From Cyathus striatus (lineage: Eukaryota; Basidiomycota; Agaricomycetes; Agaricales; Nidulariaceae), in contig JAOVFP010000017.1 in the NCBI GenBank assembly GCA_025738555.1, positions 3,384,694-3,448,693 on the forward strand: a DNA stretch of 64,000 nt, written 5' to 3'. Below, piece by piece: positions 32,411 to 43,600 of the stretch (positions within the stretch are counted from its first letter, which is position 1; each line of letters opens with the position of its first letter). Under the pieces are notes generated by a model. It searched no databases. It was not told where the DNA came from and saw only the letters and a list, made by a program, of their open reading frames with translations. The position numbers and the translations under genes were made by a program.

Positions 32411-33848
32411 TTAAACTTCATTGAAGGCAGTACCGCCCGCACGAGCATCGAGTTCAACGACATCGTTAAGACCTATATGGAAATGTAAATCCAATAAGAT
32501 TTCAGTAAATGCGAAACTTTAGACTCACCCATCACTTCGAAGAAGGCCTTGGGGTCCATGCCCTTGGCAGAGGAGAAATCAGTACCCGTCTTCTTCAGGG
32601 ATCGCATTGCTTCCCGGCAAGCATGAACCATTGCAACAGCGGAGACCAAGGAGAAGACTGTTCAGAATGTTAGATAAAGCTCGGAGTCGTAAGATAATAA
32701 AAGACTTACTAATGATCTTAGCACCCATCTCTTCAGCTTCGCGGTATGTAAAGGTAGGCGTCAAACCGCCAGAGATTACATTGACAAGCACAGGTTTAGG
32801 TGCCAATGCAGCAACAGTATCCTTCAATAGCTCGGCAGTTTTCACACCCTCGATAAAGCAAACATCAGCACCGGCATCGGCAGCCAATCTAAGACGGGTC
32901 AGTGCTTCCTCCATTCCGAGCACCTGTGCGGAGTCAGTGCGGCCGATAATGACCTGTTGTCTTGTTTAGCATCGACATTCACGGCTTTTGGGGAGGACAC
33001 ATACAAAGTCCGATCCTCCTGGTATTGAATCACGAGCGATAACAGCTGCACGAATACGGGTCAAGAACTCTTCGCGGGAGACAACTTGTTTTCCCATTAA
33101 GTGACCACAACGTTTCGTTTGTACCTGATCTTCGATGTGGAGGCCAGCAACACCCGCCTTCGCATATTGAATGACGGTGCGTGCAACATTAATGGGACCA
33201 CCAAATCTTAAACGATGGATCAGGACTATGAATTATTTATCGCTCAAATAACTTACCCAGTATCGGCATCGGCAATGACAGGCATGGATGCATTAATCCC
33301 GCAGACCATTTGGGCAGCCTGAATGAACATATTTAAACATACTAGAAAACATATTATTTTCTATTACTTACGCCAACGAAATCATTCATGGTAGCAATAG
33401 CAAGGTCAGGTTGGCCGAGTCGAGAGGCTGTTGTCGCAGCACCACTGCAATATGAATGAGAATTTTGAAAGTACCGAGCGACTAAGATGTCGTTTACCTC
33501 TGGTAGAGACATTCAAATCCAGCTTCGATGGCGCATCGTGCACTGATACCGTCACAGATACCAGGGGCTGTCTATAGCAATATTTAGGGCAGGACTTATG
33601 CGGGACTTATGGAATAACTACCACAATACCTGGCCTCGCGAGCATTTGTCGGAGACGAGTGGCGGGATTGGACGACAAGGGTCCGTCAAGGTAATTTTTG
33701 GGATCAAGACGGGGGTTGTAGTAGACGCCCTCCCGTGATGTCTCGGGGTAGCAGGTTCGATTGCAGGAGAAGGTGCAGCTGCAACCTCGGGCGCGGGAGA
33801 GGGGGAGGCTGCGACCTCAGAACTGGTAAAGAAATCTTTTCCTGGCAT
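32411..33848 (-). CDS. Isocitrate lyase/PEP mutase superfamily C-C lyase (paralogue 3), with a frame break near its N-terminus
   Basis: The barrel is nearly identical to paralogue 1: ARLRQ-type start with LARPGIV, GAATTASRLGQPDLAIAT, MPVIADADTGFGGP, QTKRCGHLMGKQVVSREEF, VIIGRTDSAQVLG, GADVCFIEGVKTAELLKD, PVLVNVISGGLTPTFTYREA and LNDVVELDARAGG. The stop is at 32413-32411. The N-terminus from 33848 (MPGKDFFTSSEVAASPSPAP) is an Ala/Pro repeat in one frame. The conserved VYYNPRLDPKNYLDGP follows in another frame, the change lying near 33740-33750. A single base missing from a C run (GGGG on the plus strand at 33745-33748) would explain it. A 44-nt intron with poor borders is an alternative. It is separated from the other two paralogues by the helicase, LCMT1 and F-box genes. 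Confidence 0.8.
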
Positions 33849-36800
33849 TGTGGATGTGGTAGTGATGTAAAAGGCGGAAGGGGGTTGCGAGGAGGATGAA
33901 GATAGGGAACGTCGTTTGAAATGAACGGCTTTTAAACTAGGAAGAGGTCAATAACCCATTGTCAGCATCACACGTTGGAATGAATGCGGGAATAAAGAAA
34001 TTTTGAATCGTATGATTGAACCATCGGCGAAGTGTAACCAGCAGCTCGAAAATAGGAATATTCTACACCATAGGGAACATTTCGCTTAGAGAATCGGCCT
34101 GAAATTTCTTTATGCAGCTTTTCTATGGACCTGAGCTACGGAAACAGGAACGACAGCTGAAATTTTACTACCTAGTGTCGCTTTTGGTTCTCAAGACGCA
34201 CTGCGGTCGGGGGATCGGGTTACATATTGGGAGAGTGGGGACCTTCTATCGCAGCGATTCACTTTCACGCGACCGTTTTTTCGCCTGAGCGGCCATAGCG
34301 GAAACGCGCCAAGACTAGTGAGAAAATGGTACAAATGAGGCAAAAATAGACATGTAGGCTCGATGCCTGTTAATCTTCCGCAACAAAGTGGGCTTTCTAG
34401 GAGCTCCGTATGGTGATTGGTTGACATTTGGGGTAAGAGGAGGAGATATTCGTTTGCACTTCACGGCTCCGGCCAGATAACACGATGGCAAAGCAAAGAG
34501 TCACAGTCATAGGAGTTGCGGCGGTAGAGTGGACATTGGAAAAAAGGCCAGTACAGAAGGTTGCTTGGCGATGAGAACCTCTTAAATTGGCGACAGTGAG
34601 ATTCAAAATTGCCAGAATATTCCGTGTATGATCCACTTCTGTCCACCGTGGCATACATATACAGATAGACGATTCCAGGTAACCTCTTCGTAACGACGAC
34701 GATTTTCCGGTAATAAATGAACGAGAATTGCATATGCCGAGAATATTAACTGTAAGGGGCACACAAAAGAAACCATGAAGCAGCAGGAGGTGGCCATCTC
34801 TTGGCATAAATTATTGCATTTCTCCGAGGAAAGAAGATGGATATATCCTAGAAGCACGTTATATAGTCGTACAACTAGAGGCCTGACCAGCATGTGAGCT
34901 TCGTACACAAAAATGGATGACTTGCTTTGCTTTGTTACCAATAAGAAAGATCTGGAGTTCTTCCTGTCAAGGCTATGCAGAAGCCGTCTTAACCTTCACT
35001 CGCACGACCCGTGTAAGTTTCCTGCAAAAATAGGGAAATGGTTCGTCTTATTTAACAAACTGGGGGTGGCGCGTTCTGCCAAGCGCTTGAAGATGACCTA
35101 AGTTTAGATATCTTCGAATTTGAGAGGGCGGGGTGGCGTCTTTACATGTGTATCTCTGTTTACCAACACCGTACAACTACAACGCCAAGTGTGCGAGGCT
35201 GACTAGTCACATCACTTGAAGTTATAAGTAGTAGGTAGTAAGTAGTTAACTCGACTTCTCCAGACAACAATAAAATGCTATCGGAGATATTTTTTTCCTG
35301 CTTCCTAAGCCAAGCGCATGTTGAGTTCATACTACTATGATCGAAGTATACTCGGCACTCACGAGGAACGTATATATGACTTTCCGGCATTAAATCTATG
35401 TATTAAGATCCATTGTTCTCGAAAATGCACAGCCTGATTAATGACCAAAATGCATTGGCACGTCATTATTCCAAGCTTCGAATCATGGCACTATGTAACA
35501 AAATTGAGTGCGGTGGTTGCGGACATAGTTTGGGCCGTCAGATTGAGACAGGACTAAGTACTTATGCATTAGCCAGAGTGACAGAGACCCTAGGTATCCA
35601 AACTTGATACTTGCTCACATAATGAGTTAAAACCGAAAGGGAACAAGTGTTGGCAATTTTAGCAATTCCTTGTGGATTTCAGTAGTGTTTTGTCGCGTTA
35701 GAAGATCTGAGATACATACGATAGAAGACTAAGTTCTTACGCGGTATAAGTAATCGAGATATTCCCGAAGGTCTGTATGCCCACCTATTTTATATGGTGC
35801 ACGGACTGGGGTCTTGGAGGACAGACAACCTAGGTATTCCGGCGGAGCTACCTTCATGGACCGGGACCATGGATCATCCGATGGATATAAGAATGGACCT
35901 ATGCTAATATGTAAATAAATATCTGAAATGAAATGGTCAACAAACTTGCAACAAACGGGGCACTACAAGTGTGAGAAGAGATATAGTTCAGAGAGAAGAT
36001 AATGTCTGTTGAGTAGACGCTGTCATTCAAGAGCGTTCAAACCTAATGGTCGAACCTCTTGTCTTTAAATAAGTAATCGTATATGATACAATCGTTTCAT
36101 CAACCAACAACGCACAGGGAAGTTTACTCACCGAAACCACATAAAGATGCTACATTTTATGTAAGTAGCGTTCATGTATGCAATTGCTGATAATAACTGT
36201 CAAGTCAAGGGATAAATGTAGTGGTAGACTTTTCAAGTTGCTAGACGATTGGTAGTGGTCTAAGTGGACGATTTTGGAGGACCTGGATTTTGGGAACAAG
36301 TCACGATCACGTGATAATTAGGAACTCCGGAGCTCCGCTGTGAAGCATAATTCTGCTGAACTTCGAATGGCAGTGTACTACACCACTCAACTTCTGCTTC
36401 AAATTACTCAACTTGTTCAACTGTTGTCGATTTAGTTTCGGTTTGCAGAATATCAACCAAATTTAAGTTACCTTTCGCAGTGTAAAGATTAAAGCATAAA
36501 CTTTGGACCAGCCAACTCATGAGACCGCGAATTCGTTGAAACATCCATTGCCGATATCTACGTGATGCGTGACAAATCAGTTTTTCAAGTTTTACTATTA
36601 CTTATGATTTTATTCATTTCGAAGTTAGGATAATTACTACTTACTGTGCAAGGCTGCAAACTACTCAACAATGTCTTCGAAATAGTACAATTACGTCACA
36701 GTGGACGGCATTTTGGGCTTCGTCTGAAGCTGTCTATTCGAGCAAGCATTCACTAGTCCTAGTCAGCTGGCAATATCATGGGTCGAATGTACTGCAATAC

Positions 36801-37672
36801 TGCAGTACTGCGAGTACATATTTTGGTCATGGGACTGTTACATAAAGCAACTGGCACAAAAATATGCGAACTACATACTACTAATACCGTCTAAATCAGT
36901 ATTTGAGTGGGAGTTGACCTGTGCGCTCAAGCTGTTGCTTTTACCACACGCAGATACAGCAAGTGCACTACAGATGTACTTACCACTAACCTCAGGCTTA
37001 AATCCGACTGTAATGCTGTTCATTTCATGTCGATTCATCCATCAACTGATCTAAATATACTTAGGCACCGTATATCCTCTTCTCTGGCAAGATGGGTATA
37101 TGTTTATAGTCAAAGGTGAGAGTGTTCACGAGGCGTCGTGTCGGTCAAAAGACCTATATACTCATAACTTATTACAGCCAGCCCGTTTCATTAATTATAT
37201 TTCATTGCACCGATATATTTCGATGTGACGCGTCAATCCAGTATCACTATTTAATGAAGTTGGACAAAATATTCCTACCGGAGCATCAGGCAAGTCTGCC
37301 AAGTAGTATTGATTAGGAAAGGGGATCTTCGTATTCATATTAGATTACCGGTGTCGTAACTCCCCTTATGTTCGACACTGCATGTCACTTAGTACTCTTA
37401 TATGCCCAGGAGTACAACATCTTAGGCACCACACGTCGTAAATTTGGCGGTGTTGACGCCCAATTAGACAATTACTGTCGTTACAGCAATTGGGATTGCA
37501 CGTATATATATTCCTTGCAGAGTCTCATGCTAAATCCCGAGCATCCTGAAGAAGTCATATTTCCTCGGTGAGAGAATAAGTATGTCCATCCTCTTGACAT
37601 AATAATTAACTGTTGGGTATTGACAGAGTATAACATCGTTTGGTACAGTGCTGAATATAGGACATCGTCACA
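33849..37672. other. 3.8-kb gene-poor region
   Basis: AT-rich DNA with stop codons frequent in all frames. No exon of a recognisable protein was found. The longest open stretch (34807-34397, minus, 136 codons) has no coding character. A short palindrome, GTACTGCAGTAC-like with flanking TACTGC repeats, lies near 36788-36812. It may be decayed intergenic or transposon-derived DNA, but no terminal repeats or transposase remnants were seen. Confidence 0.4.
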
Positions 37673-38737
37673 ATGTGCGCGAGTTCAACCGGGAGTCACA
37701 GGAATTCACCCTTGTCCCAACGGCTTTCACGTCTGGCAAATGACATCCATCCGGATATCTTGGAGCAGATTTTTACCTACTGCCTCCCAGACCAAGAATT
37801 TATCGATCCGTCTATAGCTATGGCTCCCTTGTCCCTTTGCCAGGTTAATCGAGAATGGCGACGTATCGTTTTATCCATTCCATACCTATGGTATTCTCTT
37901 TCCGTCGACATCCGCAAGATGATAAACTTTGGTGATTCTCTGCCCAAATTATGGCTGAAACGCGCCCAGAATGTCCCATTGGATTTAAAGTTAACATGGT
38001 ATCCTGTTATTAATGCCACTAATTCCCAACACCACAAAGATGTTGTAGATTACTTCGTATCGACCTCGCCTCGCTGGAAAAAGCTACATTTTTTGCTCAC
38101 TGATGGGCCCGACCATAATTCCCTTTGGCTCCACATTCAGAAATTGTTCTCTGTTTCTATGCCAGCCTTGGAGACCTTTAAAATCGATGCTGATCATCCA
38201 TCGGATGCTGTACGTCTTCCAGCCACGAGAGCGCCGAACCTTCTGAGCTTTCAAGATTTTCGGGGAGAACTCAACCCATCGGTATATTCTCTACCCTGGT
38301 CTCAGCTCACCCACTTCAAATACCTTCATTGCAAAGGAGCTTATGGCACCATCAGGCTTATAAAAAATTGCCCAAATCTCGAGGTTTTGGACGTGTGCGT
38401 TGAGTCATATCGAACCTCTCGCGCTATTGATCCACCTGTCAGATTTTCCCGTTTGTGGTCTCTGACTATACGCAACACAGGCGGGGAAAATGTGGATCCT
38501 TTCATTGACAGCTTGGAGCTGCCTTCACTATCTGAGTTGGCTATCATAACTGCAGAATATTTGCAACATGAAGACGTACCGTGGACAGTGCAGGGTATAC
38601 AATCACTCGTAATGAGGTCTGGTCCGGACTGCGAGTTGAAGGTTTTGCAGGTGAAGGGGTATGACTGCGGCTCAGAAGTAATGACCGAAGTCTTCTCCAG
38701 TATCAAATCCTTGAAGACTCTCGATGTCTGTCCATGA
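37673..38737 (+). CDS. F-box-like protein, single exon
   Basis: A 354-aa uninterrupted frame from MCASSTGSHRNSPL. Near residues 20-65, SRLANDIHPDILEQIFTYCL, PLSLCQVNREWRRIVLSIPY and LWYSLSV form the mushroom-type F-box-like domain (IHPDILEQIF...C..V...WR.I....P.LW). The rest is LRR-like (LPWSQLTHFKYLHCKGAY, CPNLEVLDVCVESY, LWSLTIRNTGGENVDPFIDS, LSELAIITAEYL). It ends KSLKTLDVCP, which is slightly short for the family, so a downstream exon could be missed. The function is presumed SCF adaptor. Isolated in a gene-poor stretch, it may be a recently expanded family member. Confidence 0.72.
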   Translation: MCASSTGSHRNSPLSQRLSRLANDIHPDILEQIFTYCLPDQEFIDPSIAMAPLSLCQVNREWRRIVLSIPYLWYSLSVDIRKMINFGDSLPKLWLKRAQNVPLDLKLTWYPVINATNSQHHKDVVDYFVSTSPRWKKLHFLLTDGPDHNSLWLHIQKLFSVSMPALETFKIDADHPSDAVRLPATRAPNLLSFQDFRGELNPSVYSLPWSQLTHFKYLHCKGAYGTIRLIKNCPNLEVLDVCVESYRTSRAIDPPVRFSRLWSLTIRNTGGENVDPFIDSLELPSLSELAIITAEYLQHEDVPWTVQGIQSLVMRSGPDCELKVLQVKGYDCGSEVMTEVFSSIKSLKTLDVCP

Positions 38738-40510
38738 AGCCGTACGCCTCACGTTGGTCATTTGGCAATGTCAATTAATACAGGCCATGTTAAATAAATT
38801 TTATAATTCCGAACGGCGATCATAATCTCAGGCTACCGTTAGACTAGGTATGTACGAATTTATTCCGAACTCGGATCAAGGCGATGCGCTACGCGGAGTA
38901 GTAAGTATGAAAATACGGCGATATATATTTATACATACAATTAAACGCTTTTCCCCACGAACAACCGCGCAAAATCTCATTTACGTAGTACGCCAGGCAG
39001 ATCGTGCACACCAGATTCTCTCGCTGCCAATCTTCAGAGGACGGTGTGCGAATGAGTTGAAACCCAGTCGTCAGGAGTTCCGAGCACTACAGGAGCTACC
39101 GAGCCCCGACAAGTCAAGCCACTGACAGTCAAATTATTGACAAGATGAAGTAATAGTGACTCCGTCTGTTCATAAGTACGCGAAGAATCATTTCTTTGAA
39201 TGACAGAGAAATCTCGAAAAATTTCAGAAAATGGTGTCAAACACGCAATGGTCAGTGATCCATCCTTGGGCCCATTCAATGTACAAGTCCTGGAAGTTTT
39301 GATTTTCTGTGGTAGCTCAAAGTAAGCATCCGTTTCCTGCGACGTACGAGCTGTAACTTGGCATGAAAGGTGCATACTTACTGCCGTTTCAGAGGTAGAA
39401 CTGGACCAGACCTTGGCGCGCACTGGTGATAGAGACGGCGATAGACGAATACTATGAAGCATCGGAAATTCGATGCCCTATCTGCACATGGTAAAGGGTC
39501 TATTAACAGCGCGCCTTAGGATAAGGCTTGGGAAAAGGATAAGAATTAATAATGCTATCTCAAATGCTGAGTGAGACAATGTAGCAATTAATTCGGGATC
39601 AAGGTGGGGACGTAGGATATCATTACCAATAAGTAATTCAGCCAAAAAAGGACGGTGCGGGTGAAGGAGGGAATATAGCAGTTGCAAGGTTTATGACTAG
39701 GATTGAAATGCTGGCGGCCCCGTTTTGAGCCGAGTCGGGTGATATTTGCGGTAGATGGCAGCACCGGATTGATATGGATGGAATCAAATATATTTTAAGG
39801 ATAGGCTGGTAGGCCCGAGTCGGTAAACGTAAAGCTCAGGTTGCTCAGATACATATAGCAGAGGATAGCCTGAGATGCAGGAGTGGATCACACTAGATGT
39901 GGTGTCGTCAGTGACTAAGAGTTATGCGCTCATCAACTCACGACGTCAACAAGTTTGATCAAATTGCAGCGGTGGCAGTGGCGAGGAGCCGAAGTCGGAG
40001 CTGACGCTTTATAGTAGCTCTTGGGGTCCATGATGCTGGAAGAAAAAAGAAAGGGAGTGGGCGCAGGGAGATACGTAAGAAGCGGGCACGAGCAGGAGGG
40101 CAGGTAGGGCTGGCGGGTGGAAGTGCAGGGGTGGGGAGCACGCTGCAGACGACAATGGGGAGAGTTAGCTAGTAATATTTAATACTGGACGTGAACTGGC
40201 ACAATAGGCTTTAGAATTTAATTCTGAGTTTTGCTGAGTTTCGGGAAATGCCGGGGTCCTAGCGTGACAAAAAATGAAGGGAGGGGCTGTTCTGTTGTCC
40301 TTGTCCCCCGTCCTTGCTTACAGGACAGACATCTCTGCCGGATCGCTCTCCACAGCGTCCGAGTTTCTTTCTAGACAGTCACTAGACGACAGTCGTATCC
40401 CTCAATTTATCGCCTGCTGGCAGGTCACTTTTGACGACCGACCCACACGCGACTAATCCCAACTCGTCTCAAAAATCACCAAAAATCAGCTTTATTTCTT
40501 TGCACAATTC
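38738..40510. other. 1.8-kb region with possible small minus-strand gene
   Basis: No conserved gene. On the minus strand, an ATG near 40031 opens MDPKSYYKASAPTSAPRHCH, ending at a GTGAGT donor, and a longer frame at 39462-39034 (142 codons, for example FELPQKIKTSRTCTLNGPKD) has fair coding character. They might be exons of one short unknown gene divergent from eIF4G, but I could not join them reliably. The 40200-40510 part is the eIF4G promoter and leader. Confidence 0.25.
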
Positions 40511-40637
40511 GTAAGTCCTTTCTTTCACCTCACCCCTCCCCTTTCCTTGAAAAAATCCATAAAAAAATACCCTAGTCTACTCCTGCATCTTCTTGTTCTC
40601 CTGCTGCCCTTACTTATCGCCTTCTTCTCCCGCCTAG
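40511..40637 (+). other. Intron in the 5' UTR of eIF4G
   Basis: A GTAAGT donor at 40511 and a CCTAG acceptor at 40635-40637 enclose a 127-nt pyrimidine-rich segment with branch-like TACTTAT/CTTAC near the end. The acceptor lies one base before the start codon at 40639. Such a leader intron is longer than the coding introns here and is common in highly expressed fungal genes. Confidence 0.6.
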
Positions 40638-40638
40638 A

Positions 40639-43600
40639 ATGAGCAAATCTTCAACCTCATTAGCACCGAAGATTTCGACCCAGCTCCCAGCAAAGTCAGC
40701 TTGGTCAAAGGGCCCGCCCCAGGCTTCTTCTTCGCGCCCGCAGTCTCCAGCTCCTCCCTCGACCCCACACCAAACACACTCTCGTCGCCCCAGTGCTCTT
40801 GGTCAAGGCGTGCCGGTAAAGGATGGTGTCAGCGTACCTCGTAACAACGTAGGAGCCGTAAAACAGCAAGGTCAGTATTCCTTATCCCCTTCGCCCTCTC
40901 TTCTCAGCGCTTACTCATCCCCTCCTCTTACTTTGCTCTAGGCTCAGCGGTGACTTTCGGATCCATAGATGACGTTTCGGCGCCGGTATCCTCTTCACCT
41001 GCCTCTGCACCCCCAGTTAGATCAGAAGGCGTAAAGTCCTTTGGCTCAGTACCTAATGCAGGTCATGTAAACGGAAAATCTTCCGTTTCTTTGCGGTGTA
41101 ACAGCTGTGCCTGCAGCTTCGTCATCATCATCATCCCCCTCGGCGACTCCTGCAGCATCAACTTCGGCCCCTTCAAAGATCGCAAAAGTCGATGTCCGTA
41201 AACTCTTCCAAAATCCGTCATCAGGGCCTTCATCACAAGCAGCCTCAGATACATCTTCTCCCTCTATGCGACCTGCGAATCTCCCTTCTCAACCTTCCAC
41301 CTCCACGTCACAGCAAGGCGCTCCTTCGCAATCATCACAGATGGGACATTCCTACACTCCCTTCGTCCCTCGGCCTCCGCAGCAACAATCTGCTGGACCT
41401 GCGGGTGGACCTCCTCGCTCTCCTGTATATCCTCGTCAAGTTCCTAATGGTTCTGTTCCCCGGTCTCAGAGCGGCCCGAATGGCGGCCCTTCAGGCATGC
41501 CGAGCCCACGTCTAGGACCTCACCCTCACAATGCGCAGCCATCTGGGATGCCTCCCCAACCGCAAATGCAACCCGGGATGCAGCCTGGTATTCCCCAGCA
41601 AATGCCGGTTACATGGTCTTACTATGTGAGTATTCCTCTTGGCAATTTATTTATGTGTTTCTCAAGGATTTATCTTTAGTACGCCCCTGAACAAGCATAT
41701 TACGGCTGGTATATGCCCCAAATGTCTGGTCAACCTCCGCAACATCCGACTCAGCATCCTCCTCCCGGTCCGCATGCACCACCTCACACAGGCATGCCCA
41801 TGTCGCCGCGAAATCCTCCTCCTCTACAACCTGGTACACCTACCCTATCCCATGCAGCTCCTGTCCCCCATGTCCCGCCTCCCTTGTCACACTCTACCAG
41901 TATTTCTTCACCTCCACCGACACCATCGTCGTCGGCGATGCCTACTAGTGCGCGCCTAAATCCAGGATCGAACGCATTTGTTCCAGGCGGAGCCGCACCC
42001 CGAAAAGTGACGCTGAAGTCCCCAGACGGGACCGAGATCAACCTTGCGAAACATAGCCCTTCTCCCTCGATAACAAGCTTACCTCCCCAGGCTTCTCCTT
42101 ACAGACAAGGAAGCCCCGGAATGCCTAATAGGCGTCCCAACAGTGTTCGGATGGAGACTGAGGAACAGAGGAAGAAGCGGTTAGAGCTTGAAAACGCGAG
42201 CAAGGAGAAAGAGGAGAAGCAAAAGGCGAAGGCGAGGGAAGATGAAGAGAAACATAAGCGTGAGGAAGAGGAGGCCAAGGCGAAGAAGACCAAGGAGGAG
42301 GAGGATAAGAAGAAGAGGAAGGCCGAGGAAGAGGAGAGGGAGAAGGAACGTAAACGGAAGGAAGAGGAAGAGAAGGAACGTCTGAAGCGGGAGGATGAGG
42401 AGCGCTTACGGAAACAGAAGGCTGAGGAGGAAAGGAAAAAGAAGGCTGAGGAGGAGGCTGAGAGGAAGCGCAAGGAGGAAGAGGAGCGTCGGGTCAAGGA
42501 AGAAGAAGAGCGCAATGTGAAGGAGGCGGAAGAGCGCAAGCGCAAAGAAGAAGAAGAAGAGAAAGAGCGTCAACGAGTCGCAGAGGAAGAGGCTGCCAAG
42601 GCCAAGGCTGTATCTGAAGCCATTCTCCTCGAGACCGCATCTGAACCAAAGGCTAAGGAAGAGGCTAAGGAGGAGGGCGAGCTAGACGACGAGTCCTCTG
42701 AGGGTGTAGCAGTTCCTGCTGCTACTACCCAGGAAGCCAAAGAAGAGCCCAGGGAGAAAGAGAAGGCAAAGGAACCTCTCCGTATCAATACTGGCCGACA
42801 TCGTCCTGGGCCATTGGACCTCTCAATGACCAAGGGTGTCAATGCTCCTGCACCTCCCTCTGCGCTCGCCACTGCACGTATCATAGAAGATATCAGTAGT
42901 ATCAGCTACCCTGAAGGTGTACAGAGTCCCAGGGCTGAGCTTAATACAAACACTAAAGGTGGTAAATTCAGGTATGCATTTTCACTATTCATTCCGTACT
43001 TTCGTATCTGACCTTTCATAGATACGATCGTGATTTCCTTCTTCAATTCATGAACATTTGCAAGGAGAAACCTGACATGCTCCCGCCTCTCGATGTTCTT
43101 GGTCTTGAACCTGTTGATCCTGCTCAACACGCAATGTCCCGTACCAGTTCAGGTAGAGGCCCGAAGGGATCTGGGCCACAAAGGCAGCCGTCTCTTGGTT
43201 TAGGCTTTGGTCCTTCCACGGGCTTCGGCAAGCCTGGCTCAACTAATCCCTTTAGCATGGGTAACTTTGGGACTATGGGGGCTAAACTTTCCAGTGATGA
43301 GAGGTTTGCTCTCGCTACCGGGAGGTCTGCGTCTGTTAGCGCTGCTGCTGGTTTGCCTTTCAACCGACCACAAACCATGATAAGGACACCAAGCCAAGGT
43401 GGTCCTGGTGGTTCGCAAATGCCAAGCAATCGCACCAGGAGCAAGCGTGGTGAGAAACGTGGCGATGGTGGTAACAAAGCTGGAGGTCATGGGATGAGCT
43501 ATGCTCAGCAACAGGCTGCTCAAGCTGCCAACTTCGAGCCTGTTGTTCCTTTGCAACCTTCGGCCAATCGCTGGGACAGGAAATCACTTCAGGTTGACAC

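Noticed and set aside
34397..34807. Minus-strand ORF of 136 codons in the gene-poor region
   Set aside because: No domain, erratic composition, overlapping open frames of similar quality, and no plausible flanking exons.
36780..36815. TACTGC-containing palindrome in the gene-poor region
   Set aside because: Too short and isolated to call a binding site or element.
41040..41115. Frame change in the eIF4G N-terminal region
   Set aside because: An intron from GTCATG (about 41063) to AACAG (about 41101-41104) joins the two Ser/Pro-rich frames in phase.
42099..42545. Minus-strand ORF of 148 codons rich in Ser, Phe and Arg
   Set aside because: It is the complement of the Lys/Glu repeat of eIF4G and has no independent coding character.
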